Shown one piece after another: positions 26,197 to 33,936 of a stretch of 64,000 bases of DNA. The position numbers and the translations under genes were made by a program. Under the pieces are notes generated by a model. The model did not search any database. It saw nothing but the letters and a program-made list of their open reading frames with translations, and was not told the DNA's origin. Position 1 is the first letter of the stretch. Every line of letters begins with the position of its first letter. The DNA lies in assembly GCF_014638995.1 (NCBI RefSeq), contig NZ_BMFR01000001.1:62001-126000 (forward strand). The letters run 5' to 3'. Origin of the DNA: Virgibacillus oceani (lineage in GTDB: Bacteria > Bacillota > Bacilli > Bacillales > Amphibacillaceae).

Positions 26197-27048
26197 ATGT
26201 ATGAATTCATGGATGGTTATGCTAGATATAGTTACGAGCGATTGCAACTACAACAACCACATTTAAAAACAGATGGTATTTATAAAAAAGGATATGAATA
26301 CTATATCAAATGCAAAAATTTAAATGTTGAGCCATTGAATGAACCTGAAAGTTCAATAGTTGAGGTGTTTAATAAGCAAATTAAAATTCTAGGTTGCAAA
26401 ATTACCCTAGTAACAAATCTACCAGATGGTGCAATTAATTTGGATAATAGAACTATGGAAGAGGTCTTGCAATTATCCGGAAATCCCTTTAATGTTATAG
26501 ATTTTAATAAACAACTTTCATTATTGTTACCGAAAACATTTCCAAGATTGTGGTTGAGTTTTAATCACGGACCACAGGGTTGGGACGTTGAGGTGGAAAA
26601 AGATTTAAATCAAAGTGAATTAGAAGTCCTAAAAGATAAAGTATCATTACTTTGTGGATATAAAGCGGAAATTAATTGTTATTTAGCTTCGAATATTGAA
26701 GAAAAATTTAAGCGAAAACATCAAGATCCCCTATCTCTCACTGTGAGTAAACACTCAACATTTAATTATTCCAAGGCACTAATGGAAAAATGGGAGGAAG
26801 ATGAACAACTTTGGTCGGACAATAAAAGAGATTTATATTTAAGTGGACAGGCAAATGGATGGGAATTTGATAAACCACAAGATTCTTCCTGTTTAATAAA
26901 TGGTAAATTTGGCGAAGCTCACAATATCCGAAACTATCTTACATTATTTAACGAAATTCAAATTGTTGTTCCAATTGAATCATCATATGAAAAATTACTA
27001 CATTCACTCGATATTACAGAGGATGAATTAGTTAAACTTACAAGCTGA
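26197..27048 (+). CDS. Unknown protein A of recombinase-linked pair
   Basis: A 283-residue soluble protein starting behind AAAGGAGG. No family is recognised. It is mixed alpha/beta, with an N-terminal aromatic-rich helix and a conserved-looking C-terminal third (ANGWEFD, GKFGEAHNIRNYLTLFNEI). The last residues (SLDITEDELVKLTS) read like a mid-protein linker rather than an end. The next gene starts only 5 nt later in another frame with no ribosome site, raising the possibility that both derive from one long gene. It lies between a recombinase and an FRG-domain gene, a typical position for defence or toxin cargo. Confidence 0.65.
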   Translation: MYEFMDGYARYSYERLQLQQPHLKTDGIYKKGYEYYIKCKNLNVEPLNEPESSIVEVFNKQIKILGCKITLVTNLPDGAINLDNRTMEEVLQLSGNPFNVIDFNKQLSLLLPKTFPRLWLSFNHGPQGWDVEVEKDLNQSELEVLKDKVSLLCGYKAEINCYLASNIEEKFKRKHQDPLSLTVSKHSTFNYSKALMEKWEEDEQLWSDNKRDLYLSGQANGWEFDKPQDSSCLINGKFGEAHNIRNYLTLFNEIQIVVPIESSYEKLLHSLDITEDELVKLTS

Positions 27049-27053
27049 ATAAG

Positions 27054-28034
27054 GTGAAATTAATTTTCCCGCAGTCTATAGAAAGGTATAACAGAAATTT
27101 ACTCGAAAAGGTTTCGAATATTAACCCAAAAAGTATTATGTTTTCAAGGGAACTAGCTTACAGAACAATATTAGACTTAAAGCAAAGAAATCCACTTGCA
27201 TTTTTGCCGCTTGACACCGATGAGAAACAAGAGGTGTTATCAAATTTAATAGAGCTATCTTCAAAAATAAAGAATGCTAAAGACCAGGAATGGTTTAAAG
27301 GACTAGCAAGTGAATTATCGAATACATGGAGCCATATGTATGAATTTCTTTCAGACAGGGGTGCAATGGGGACTTTTAACATAGGGTTAGGACCGATTAT
27401 TAATACCACAGTTAAAAATTTTACAGGGAAAGACTACTTTATAGAAATTATGGACGCTTCTCAATCTATTGAATGGGCAGCTGCTAATCAGGCCGTGTTG
27501 TGTCCAGTAGGTCCTTTGGCAAAAAACGAAGAAAATATTGCTTATCTTTATTCAGGTGTGCGGAGAGATTGGGGTCTTAATTTGGTAACTTCGCCAAATA
27601 TCGCAACAGAAGGCATATTAACAATCGCTAATTATGTTCCTGTATTAGAACTTGCTGAAACTTTTACTGGAAAAGAAATAGACCAATTTCGTAAACTGTT
27701 AATTGATTTAACTTATAACAAATCTTCGGATGAGATCAATTCTATTGTTGAAGAGTTTAACAAAACCGTTAAAGCATATGAAAAGAAACGCAAAAGAATA
27801 GATACTTGGGATGTGAAAGGTATAACATTAGACACAGCACTTGAATTAACTAATTCTGCTATACCATTTTCAGGATTTATCGCAAAACAGGTAGGAAGGT
27901 TAATAGATTATTCAGGTGATAAAAATGAAAGCGTAAGAAAAGCTATTCAACAAGTTCAGTCTAAAATAAGTAGTACATCTCCAAATGTGATATTAGTCAG
28001 TCGAATGAGGGATAAAGTAAAGGATTTACTATAA
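27054..28034 (+). CDS. Unknown protein B of recombinase-linked pair
   Basis: A 326-residue soluble protein from a GTG start without a clear ribosome site, 5 nt after gene A. No family is recognised. It is helical, with KLIFPQSIERYNRNLL at the very start, a Trp-rich central part (QSIEWAAANQAVLCPVGP; GVRRDWGLNLV) and a basic C-terminus. Either it is translated by coupling to gene A, or A and B are halves of a single protein of about 610 residues split by an indel at 27036-27046. Co-occurrence strongly suggests they act together. Confidence 0.6.
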   Translation: MKLIFPQSIERYNRNLLEKVSNINPKSIMFSRELAYRTILDLKQRNPLAFLPLDTDEKQEVLSNLIELSSKIKNAKDQEWFKGLASELSNTWSHMYEFLSDRGAMGTFNIGLGPIINTTVKNFTGKDYFIEIMDASQSIEWAAANQAVLCPVGPLAKNEENIAYLYSGVRRDWGLNLVTSPNIATEGILTIANYVPVLELAETFTGKEIDQFRKLLIDLTYNKSSDEINSIVEEFNKTVKAYEKKRKRIDTWDVKGITLDTALELTNSAIPFSGFIAKQVGRLIDYSGDKNESVRKAIQQVQSKISSTSPNVILVSRMRDKVKDLL

Positions 28035-28148
28035 TTTAAAAAGAAAGATTTTTCAACAGATTCATAAAAATTGTGATGAAAAGTTAAGTGGAAATATTTA
28101 AATAAAAGTATGATAATAAGTCACAAACGTTATTTTTAAAAAATAATT

Positions 28149-28181
28149 AGGGCGAAAGCTTGTATAATATTGTTGCGCCCT
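28149..28181. terminator. Weak hairpin between convergent genes
   Basis: AGGGCG pairs with CGCCCT around a long AT-rich loop between the stops of the genes at 28034 and 28186. The short stem makes terminator function uncertain. Confidence 0.35.
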
Positions 28182-28185
28182 GGTA

Positions 28186-28578
28186 TTATTGATAATAATC
28201 TTCCGCAAATTGTTTAATATCTTCAATGTTAATATTCCTTTTTCTTCTAAATATACTCCAAATACGTTTGGGGCATTCTTTTTTCTTTTCAACCCATTCT
28301 ACCTTTGCAATTCTTATTTTGTATAAATCTCCAAAATCATCCCAACTACCAATCGAGTATTGCTTTTTTTTGTTTTTATATGGCACTATTATTCCTTCGC
28401 CAAATTCATTGCCATTTCCGTAAGTGCTTTCCAAATAATCAAGTGCTTCTAAAGAATTTTGAAACCTAAAAGGAAGTTCTCTTAAATTCTGTACCCTATT
28501 AATTTGTTTTTGATTACGAGATAAAGCTTCAAAAATGGTTACTTTAACGTTTCGTCTCCCGACTATAACTTTACCCAA
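28186..28578 (-). CDS. Hypothetical protein, about 130 aa
   Basis: A small soluble basic protein of unknown family. The start is probably TTG at 28578 with AAGGA 9 nt upstream; another TTG at 28587 is too close to that site. The sequence has a beta-rich first half (KVIVGRRNVKVTIFEAL), a SIGSWDDFGDLYKIRIAKVEWV strand region with several aromatic residues, and a basic RIWSIFRRKRN stretch. It is divergent from the FRG gene across about 220 bp, so it may be a regulator or partner of that gene, but no helix-turn-helix is visible. Confidence 0.5.
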   Translation of the reverse strand: MGKVIVGRRNVKVTIFEALSRNQKQINRVQNLRELPFRFQNSLEALDYLESTYGNGNEFGEGIIVPYKNKKKQYSIGSWDDFGDLYKIRIAKVEWVEKKKECPKRIWSIFRRKRNINIEDIKQFAEDYYQ

Positions 28579-28806
28579 ACTAATCAATCCTTCCGAATCT
28601 TTTTTAATATATATATGAATCTTGTATATCTATTATTCATAATAATACTGAGGACTGCTAATAGGATGAGATGCCAATATTCTACAATTTGATAAATTTA
28701 ATTATTTGAATTTATGTTAAAATGTAAGAGAGAAGAAGTTTTGTAATTTCTTCAACAAAGTAGGATTCCTAAACAAATTATATTTATTTGTAGAAGGGTG
28801 TTTAGA

Positions 28807-30372
28807 ATGGAACAAGCAAATAACATATTTCAATTTAAAAAGCTAATAGACCGCTACAAAATGAATAATGAATTTACCTTTCGTGGGCAAAGTGCAAAAT
28901 ATGAAAATATAACTGCAAGTATTGCTAGAGATATAGGCTATATAGAAAATGAGTATAAGATTTATGCTGAATCTATAGAATTAAAACCGAGAGAATTTGA
29001 ACATTTGTCAAGTCCCATTCAAAGTTTAGCCAAACTACAACATTATGGTATCCCTACACGCCTAATAGATGTCACAGAGGACCCCTATATTGCACTGTTC
29101 TTTGCTGTACAAGATACTTCGAAGGACGATGGATATGTCTATTTTTATTGTCAAAAAACACATGAATTGAAAAGTAAAAAAGTTAATTTACTCTCTCTTT
29201 TAGCAACCCTAGGTGACTATACTCTAGAAAACATTCAAAAAAAATATCAACAGATTTTTAAGGACACAATTACCGAAAAAGAAATATTGACATTGGCGGC
29301 AGAAACGGCATTTGTAAAACAATCGGAAAAGTTAAGAGAGTTAAATCCTCGTTTGTATAATCAAAAAGGAACATTTGCCATTTGTGGAAACATGGTTGAG
29401 GGCGATAATATACATCGGAAGATCCGCACACTTGACAGTATTGAACCATCAATTGTTATTAAGGTTCCTTATGAGTACAAGGCTCAAGTGAAGCGAGAAT
29501 TAGATGTAAAATATGGAATAAATGAAACTTATATATATCCAGAGCTTCCTTCAGTTTCTAATTACATAAAAGAAAAATACAGATATACAAATTTCAATAG
29601 TAAGGGAATGTACACTGTCATCGAGGAATCAGATATATCCCACGCTGGCGCCAGTCGTATATCCTTAATGATTGTGTTAAATGAACCATTGAATATTGAT
29701 GAAATAAAACAAGTCTCAATTGATTTAATGAGGAAGAAATCACAAAATGATGTTGTTTGGATTTATGTAGCTAGAAACGGTAATGACTATATAATGCGAA
29801 ACTGGATTTTAACTGGACAATGGATAAACAGGTCTTTAGACGAAACTTATAAACCTTTACCAATTGGCGAAATGGATGATGAAGGATACTGCTGGAAAAA
29901 AGCAAATGATTACAGTGTTTTAAGTGATTATTATGAAGAAAACATATTTGGTGACGATAAAAAATTGTTTGTTGAAAATCATGCTTATTACGAAGAACTG
30001 CGTCACTTGTTTAAATATTTACAGAGAATCTTTATTGAACAAAACACAGACTTATTTAAGAAAGAAGTCAAAAATTATACATCACAGATAAACAAATATC
30101 ATATGGCCTATAGTGATCTTGGTCATTCAAAAGATAGAGATTTTGATGATTTTCTTCATAATTTTCAAGAATTCATTTCAATAATAAGTGATATACCATT
30201 ATGGGTAAAAAGAGAGGATTTAAATAATAAGGCATGGAACTATCAGATTGAAGAATGTTTTAAGGATGCAAATAAACTAGTTGAATTGATTGATTCAAAA
30301 AGCGAATTTTGGAAAAGAAAATTAAACATTCCAGAAGATGCTATAGAAAAATTCAAAAACAGCAATCCTTGA
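28807..30372 (+). CDS. FRG-domain protein
   Basis: A 521-residue soluble protein. The FRG domain covers about residues 5-230, with its signatures FTFRGQS near residue 24 and LQHYGIPTRLIDVTEDPYI near residues 76-94, then ALFFAV. Most FRG proteins are uncharacterised, and many sit in phage-defence or mobile islands. The C-terminal 280 residues (residue 240 on) are helical and of unknown family. The start is ATG 28807, six bases after GGGTG, rather than the upstream GTG. It has its own upstream region and no downstream partner. Confidence 0.82.
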   Translation: MEQANNIFQFKKLIDRYKMNNEFTFRGQSAKYENITASIARDIGYIENEYKIYAESIELKPREFEHLSSPIQSLAKLQHYGIPTRLIDVTEDPYIALFFAVQDTSKDDGYVYFYCQKTHELKSKKVNLLSLLATLGDYTLENIQKKYQQIFKDTITEKEILTLAAETAFVKQSEKLRELNPRLYNQKGTFAICGNMVEGDNIHRKIRTLDSIEPSIVIKVPYEYKAQVKRELDVKYGINETYIYPELPSVSNYIKEKYRYTNFNSKGMYTVIEESDISHAGASRISLMIVLNEPLNIDEIKQVSIDLMRKKSQNDVVWIYVARNGNDYIMRNWILTGQWINRSLDETYKPLPIGEMDDEGYCWKKANDYSVLSDYYEENIFGDDKKLFVENHAYYEELRHLFKYLQRIFIEQNTDLFKKEVKNYTSQINKYHMAYSDLGHSKDRDFDDFLHNFQEFISIISDIPLWVKREDLNNKAWNYQIEECFKDANKLVELIDSKSEFWKRKLNIPEDAIEKFKNSNP

Positions 30373-30706
30373 GAAACAACTATCAATCGATTGTTAAGTA
30401 ATGGGGATCAGGAATAAGCATGTTCAAATTTTCACTTTTGGTAATGCGTAATTGATGATAAGGTGTTTATTAGCCCTAAGTACAAGAATCTTGTTTACTG
30501 GGGAAATGTAATTACGATAAAAGTAATAGCGGTAAAACCAGTTTTGAGGAAAGCTTGATTTCAATTCGGGATAATACTATCGGAGTTGTTGCTCTTTATC
30601 TTGATGAATTACCCTGGAAAAATAGCAAAAAGAGTGCTTGTCGAAGTAAAAGGGGTTGTCATAGCATTTGTAGAAAATTAAGTAATAAATTTTTTATAAT
30701 AAAAAA
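30373..30706 (+). pseudogene. Degraded gene 3' end
   Basis: No intact ORF fits. One plus-strand frame (about 30560-30682) reads a hydrophobic tail ending in KRVLVEVKGVVIAFVEN and a stop, as expected for the C-terminus of a lost protein, and is followed by a strong hairpin. No start or ribosome site was found. Confidence 0.35.
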
Positions 30707-30742
30707 TTGTGTTAGCAAAATGTCAACATTTTGCTAACACAA
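30707..30742. terminator. Strong bidirectional hairpin
   Basis: A 17-bp perfect inverted repeat (30707-30723 with 30726-30742), preceded by a run of As and Ts. It separates the plus-strand remnant from the minus-strand gene ending at 30807. Confidence 0.7.
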
Positions 30743-30806
30743 TCAAGTGGAAAGGCATCAAGTTTATTGCATTGTTAGTTTAAAGTGGTGAACTAATTAC
30801 TTGTTA

Positions 30807-31267
30807 TCAATGAGCTAACTTGAATTCATGCAAATGCCCGCGCTTGGTGCAAGTCGCTATATCAATAATATTTAAGTTCAAATTTAGTTGCCTTATATCC
30901 GACAAATAATCACTCATAAGTGTACTTGTCATTTTTCGCAAATCATCAGGAGAGTGCGACAATACTTTATTAATCCCATTTCCACGAATTCTGTAATTTA
31001 CTCTATCATCTTTCCTTATATATCTGATATCTAAGTGATGCTTACTTACCAATTCACTTTTTAATGTATAAAAATCATTTTGCATTTGCTCCAGCATGAA
31101 GTCGATCTTACTTAAATAAACATTTGCGCACTATATTCTTTAAAAGCCTCACGGTCATCTTTGAAAATCTTAATGGCCATTGGTAGTGTAATGTATTTGT
31201 TAATGAACTCCTTTTTCACGAAATCATCTTTAATGATAGCATTCTGCTGTTCTTTGTTGGGAATTAT
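30807..31267 (-). pseudogene. Frameshifted gene downstream of SOS-box gene
   Basis: Two overlapping minus-strand frames look like one gene. The first (31267 down to 31112) ends EAFKEYSAQMFI and a stop. The second (31133 down to 30807) continues ANVYLSKIDFMLEQMQNDFY and on to HLHEFKLAH. The switch must occur within 31112-31133. Only an ATG with no ribosome site opens the second frame, and the first has no ATG near its start. The joined product of about 150 residues is of unknown family and probably belongs to the operon of the gene at 31547. Confidence 0.5.
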
Positions 31268-31547
31268 TTATTTGCTTTATATACAAGACACCATTAGGGC
31301 TGGTATAGATAACAACATCCTCAAATTCTAAATTCATTAATTTCGTTACAGCAAACATCAATTCTTTTTCTGTAACAGGTTTGTCAGCTCTGGAAATACT
31401 TAATACCTGTCCTTCTACGCTAGCTTCATGAATAAACCTAGAAGTTTTACTGTCATAAATTTTAACTTTCGAATTTTCCCACGGGGAATTCCCTTTGATT
31501 AATGATACCTCCACTTGGCAGCCAGCGGTTACGTTTTTGACCTTCAT
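31230..31547 (-). CDS. SOS-box-controlled hypothetical protein
   Basis: A 105-residue protein starting at ATG 31547, six bases after GAAGGTG. It is beta-rich in the first half (AGCQVEVSLIKGNSPW; SKVKIYDSK) and helical in the middle (EKELMFAVTKLM), with a GVLYIKQIN strand near the end. No family is recognised. A LexA-type box lies 20 bp upstream over the promoter, so expression should follow DNA damage. The last codons overlap the frameshifted gene downstream. SOS control is common for mobile-element and toxin genes. Confidence 0.6.
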   Translation of the reverse strand: MKVKNVTAGCQVEVSLIKGNSPWENSKVKIYDSKTSRFIHEASVEGQVLSISRADKPVTEKELMFAVTKLMNLEFEDVVIYTSPNGVLYIKQINNSQQRTAECYH

Positions 31548-31567
31548 ATAAAACACCTTCTTCCCTA

Positions 31568-31579
31568 GAACGTTTGTTC
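31568..31579 (-). promoter_or_regulatory. LexA (SOS) box
   Basis: GAACGTTTGTTC matches the Bacillus SOS consensus GAAC-N4-GTTC exactly in both arms. It lies just downstream of a TATAAC -10-like box and upstream of the ribosome site of the gene at 31547. Confidence 0.65.
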
Positions 31580-31744
31580 ACGTTATAGATATTAGTGAAA
31601 TAAAATGCAATGTAATTTTTTAAACACTAGCATGGTGGAGGATGTCTTTTCTTATATTTTCCCCTGAATTGCAGCTGTTTTCGTAGAAATCCCAACTATC
31701 TTACTACTTATTCCTTTTCGCGTAATTTCTGAATAGGTACGATA

Positions 31745-31850
31745 TTCATGATTACGAACAAGAAAATGTACCAACGTTGACATACTTTTTACCACTGAAT
31801 GACAAGAAATGTACCAGTAAATGACATGAAGGTTACCACCACATCTTCTG
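31745..31850. repeat. IS21-like terminal repeat remnant, left copy
   Basis: Several spaced TACCA motifs (TGTACCA, TTTTTACCACTGAATGACA, TGTACCAGTAAATGACA, GTTACCA) resemble the multiple terminal repeats of IS21-family elements. The reverse complement aligns with the segment at 33590-33690. No istA or istB gene is nearby. Confidence 0.45.
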
Positions 31851-31963
31851 GTTGATTAAAGTTAAAAGCCATACGCATTCTGAAATGTTATACTTGCTGT
31901 ACTAAATTGATTTATTTTCAATTAGAACTGTCTTCAACAATCGCCCTTTTGTGGAACAAAATA

Positions 31964-31972
31964 TGGTATAAT
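31964..31972 (+). promoter_or_regulatory. Extended -10 promoter for GNAT cassette
   Basis: TGGTATAAT is a perfect extended -10 element (TGnTATAAT). It lies about 65 bp before the 17-codon ORF and 170 bp before the GNAT gene. No good -35 is seen. Confidence 0.55.
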
Positions 31973-32037
31973 TACATTGTCTAAAAATTTCCATATCATC
32001 GTTTTTTAGGCATTACTAGTTAAGGGAGGCGTTCATT

Positions 32038-32091
32038 ATGACAAACAGAAAATCTTTGTTTATTGAAGAACTTAAAGGGGATAACGCCTAA
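32038..32091 (+). CDS. 17-codon leader-like ORF
   Basis: ATG at 32038 follows GGGAGG with good spacing and encodes 17 residues (MTNRKSLFIEELKGDNA) before a stop. It lies 49 bp ahead of the GNAT gene in the same transcript. It may be a leader peptide or the surviving N-terminus of a deleted gene. Confidence 0.35.
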   Translation: MTNRKSLFIEELKGDNA

Positions 32092-32140
32092 CTAACAAAA
32101 TTTACTTAGCGTTTCCCCGAAATTTGAAAGGGGAAAATAT

Positions 32141-32596
32141 ATGCTTACAAGTAATGTGAAAATTGAAGAATTGAACGAAGAGAATTGGTATGAATGCTGT
32201 GAATTGAAATTATCAGAGAAACAAACAGAGTATTTGGAGTCAAATGCCATATCAATTGCCCAATCAAAGTTTGAACCGTCATTAAAACCTTTTGCAATTT
32301 ACTATGAAGATATAGTAGTGGGTTTCCTTATGATTAATACTGAAAAAGAGGAACTTGATGGATATTGGGTATTTAGAATAATGGTTGATAAGAACTTCCA
32401 AGGTAAAGGCATAGGGAAAGCTGCGACAAAGTTAATGATTTCAGAGATGAGAAAGTTGCCAGATGCACAAAAGATTGTTGTTGGTTATCATCCAGAAAAT
32501 CAGGAAGCACATCACTTATATGCCAGTTTGGGATTTATTGATAATGGTGACCGATTTGGAAAGGAAATGGCTGTTATCAAATATTTAAACGAGTAA
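32141..32596 (+). CDS. GNAT acetyltransferase, diamine/spermidine type
   Basis: A 151-residue GNAT-fold enzyme. The acetyl-CoA loop is QGKGIGKAA at about residues 86-94. The C-terminal region (GYHPENQEAHHLYASLGF) fits the SpeG/BltD/PaiA group that acetylates polyamines or small amines. The ribosome site is AAAGGGGA. An imperfect hairpin with a T-run follows at about 32607-32635. It lies between the two inverted IS21-like remnants, so it may have been carried as cargo. The substrate is inferred only from overall similarity. Confidence 0.8.
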   Translation: MLTSNVKIEELNEENWYECCELKLSEKQTEYLESNAISIAQSKFEPSLKPFAIYYEDIVVGFLMINTEKEELDGYWVFRIMVDKNFQGKGIGKAATKLMISEMRKLPDAQKIVVGYHPENQEAHHLYASLGFIDNGDRFGKEMAVIKYLNE

Positions 32597-32788
32597 AGTA
32601 AAATAAGAGGGAGCCTGTTTCGGGTTCTCTTTTTTAAATTTAAGACTGTTCAAGAATCGGGCGCTATTGCAGAACACTATTAAATAGAAATATCATAATA
32701 ATATGCAAGGCCCTACTTACTGTATAAGCCATATGATGTAAAAAGTCCCTCATTCAACGGACAAAAATTATTACGATGGGGTGGTTTT

Positions 32789-33007
32789 ATGAAAAGAATA
32801 CTAGTAAATAAGGTACGCTGCAAAAAATGCAATGACATTATCGAATCAAAACATAGCCATGATTATAGGAGATGTAGTTGTGGAGCAATATTTATCGATG
32901 GCGGAACAGACTATCAACGGTACGGATGGGGAATGGATCGGCTCGGAGAACAAACAGAAATAGAAGAATATATTGATTTTAGCTATTCAGTTTATAAGGA
33001 TAATTAA
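32789..33007 (+). CDS. Small zinc-ribbon protein
   Basis: A 72-residue protein with CKKC at residues 11-14 and CSC at 29-31, the ligands for one zinc ion, plus a SKHSHDYRRC segment that may add His. The rest carries an aromatic/Gly-rich FIDGGTDYQRYGWG motif. Proteins of this size and pattern are common unknowns in Bacilli. The start is ATG with only a GGGGTGG-like ribosome site. A 43-codon ORF follows after 4 nt. Confidence 0.6.
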   Translation: MKRILVNKVRCKKCNDIIESKHSHDYRRCSCGAIFIDGGTDYQRYGWGMDRLGEQTEIEEYIDFSYSVYKDN

Positions 33008-33011
33008 TGTC

Positions 33012-33143
33012 ATGATTGAATTTAATGAATGTAAAGATTTTGTTGATCAGCTTGATGAACATATTTATAAGGTTTGTGAAACAATCTTCAACATCAGGTG
33101 CGTTTATGAAGGATTTACAAGTATTATAGAGAAATTCAAATGA
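33012..33143 (+). CDS. Possible 43-aa protein
   Basis: ATG at 33012 begins a 43-codon frame with balanced composition (IEFNECKDFVDQLDEHIYK, then two more Cys). An AAGGA lies about 11 nt upstream, and the frame starts right behind the zinc-ribbon gene. Likely co-transcribed; function unknown. Confidence 0.4.
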   Translation: MIEFNECKDFVDQLDEHIYKVCETIFNIRCVYEGFTSIIEKFK

Positions 33144-33169
33144 ATATGTTCATCTAGGGAGGTTAAAAA

Positions 33170-33436
33170 TTGAAAAAATATTTTAATGTTATATCTGTAA
33201 TAATATGTGGACTTGATATAGTGGTTTATATTTTATTTTTCAGCGGAATTGATTTTGTTCCGGATGAAGCAGTTTTTCCTTTAATGACAGTTGGTTCAAT
33301 TATTGGGGTAATCCTTTCGTGGTTTGGAAGTACAGGAGTTATAAGAAATATAGGTATTTTTGGTAATGCCTTCATTCTTTTATTTACGGTGATTGGGCCA
33401 CTATTAGTACGGGCCCTAATATGGAATAAACCTTAA
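33170..33436 (+). CDS. Small membrane protein, unknown
   Basis: An 88-residue protein starting at TTG behind GGGAGG. Three hydrophobic helices are seen (VISVIICGLDIVVYILFF; PLMTVGSIIGVILSWF; NAFILLFTVIGPLLVRALI). No family is recognised. It is the last gene of the small plus-strand group between the IS21-like remnants, with a terminator at 33507. Confidence 0.55.
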   Translation: MKKYFNVISVIICGLDIVVYILFFSGIDFVPDEAVFPLMTVGSIIGVILSWFGSTGVIRNIGIFGNAFILLFTVIGPLLVRALIWNKP

Positions 33437-33506
33437 TCAAAAGTTCACTAACTAGTACTTTACTTCGATATGCATCTTCGGCAATCGGGCGCGTTTGTGT
33501 GAGACC

Positions 33507-33550
33507 AAAAGCCTAATCCCCCGCTTAGAGAAAGAGGAATTAGGCTTTTT
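33507..33550 (+). terminator. Terminator
   Basis: AAAAGCCTAAT pairs with ATTAGGCTTTTT around a loop of about 21 nt and is followed by a T-run. It closes the group of small genes ending at 33436. Confidence 0.75.
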
Positions 33551-33589
33551 AATCCTTCATTATTTTAATTGTTACCCCCATTGGTAAAT

Positions 33590-33690
33590 TTGTTGGCAAC
33601 AAGTGGTAAGTCTTGTGCATTCACTGGTAAAAAAGATGACAGAAGTGGTACATTCTTATGGTCGTAATCAATATTCATCAATTTAGAAAC
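33590..33690. repeat. IS21-like terminal repeat remnant, right copy
   Basis: Spaced TGGTA motifs (TTGGTAAATT, GTGGTAAGTC, CTGGTAAAAAA, GTGGTACATTC) and GGTCGTAATCA match the reverse complement of 31745-31850, which has TGGTACATTTTC and TTCGTAATCA. The two copies face each other 1.8 kb apart. Confidence 0.45.
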
Positions 33691-33699
33691 CTGAAAAAG

Positions 33700-33936
33700 T
33701 TATCTTATACTTGTATAATTGCTGCCAGAAGTTTTATCACCCGATGTAACCTTAATCCCCATACTCCTTAGTTTTTCCACACTGTCCTGCCGATCCTTTT
33801 CTAACTGTGCAAATTCTTTCCTAAATAGGATTCGAATGATAAACATAAAAATGGGAAGCAGGACAAATTTCGTAATGTACCACAAAGCCATAAAAAACAA
33901 AATTATTAGTGAAACATAAGCAAGAGTGTTTACCAT
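33700..33936 (-). CDS. Small membrane protein, unknown
   Basis: A 78-residue protein from ATG 33936 (AAAGGAG 9 nt upstream; the longer frame starts without a ribosome site). One long hydrophobic stretch (about residues 5-33) is followed by a charged helix (FAQLEKDRQDSVEKLRSMG) and a Ser/Thr-rich tail. This is a single-spanning or hairpin membrane protein of unknown family. Confidence 0.55.
   Translation of the reverse strand: MVNTLAYVSLIILFFMALWYITKFVLLPIFMFIIRILFRKEFAQLEKDRQDSVEKLRSMGIKVTSGDKTSGSNYTSIR

Larger units (their letters stand above)
31557..32037. other. Intergenic region before GNAT cassette
   Basis: About 480 bases with no coding gene. Contents are the SOS box, the IS21-like repeat remnant, a TTCAACAATCGCCC repeat near 31932 that recurs at 32645 and 33474 as AATCGGGCGC, and an extended -10 promoter at 31964. 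Confidence 0.5.

Noticed and set aside
28098..28423. Short frames overlapping the gene at 28186 on both strands
   Set aside because: They overlap the better supported minus-strand gene and have no start signals.
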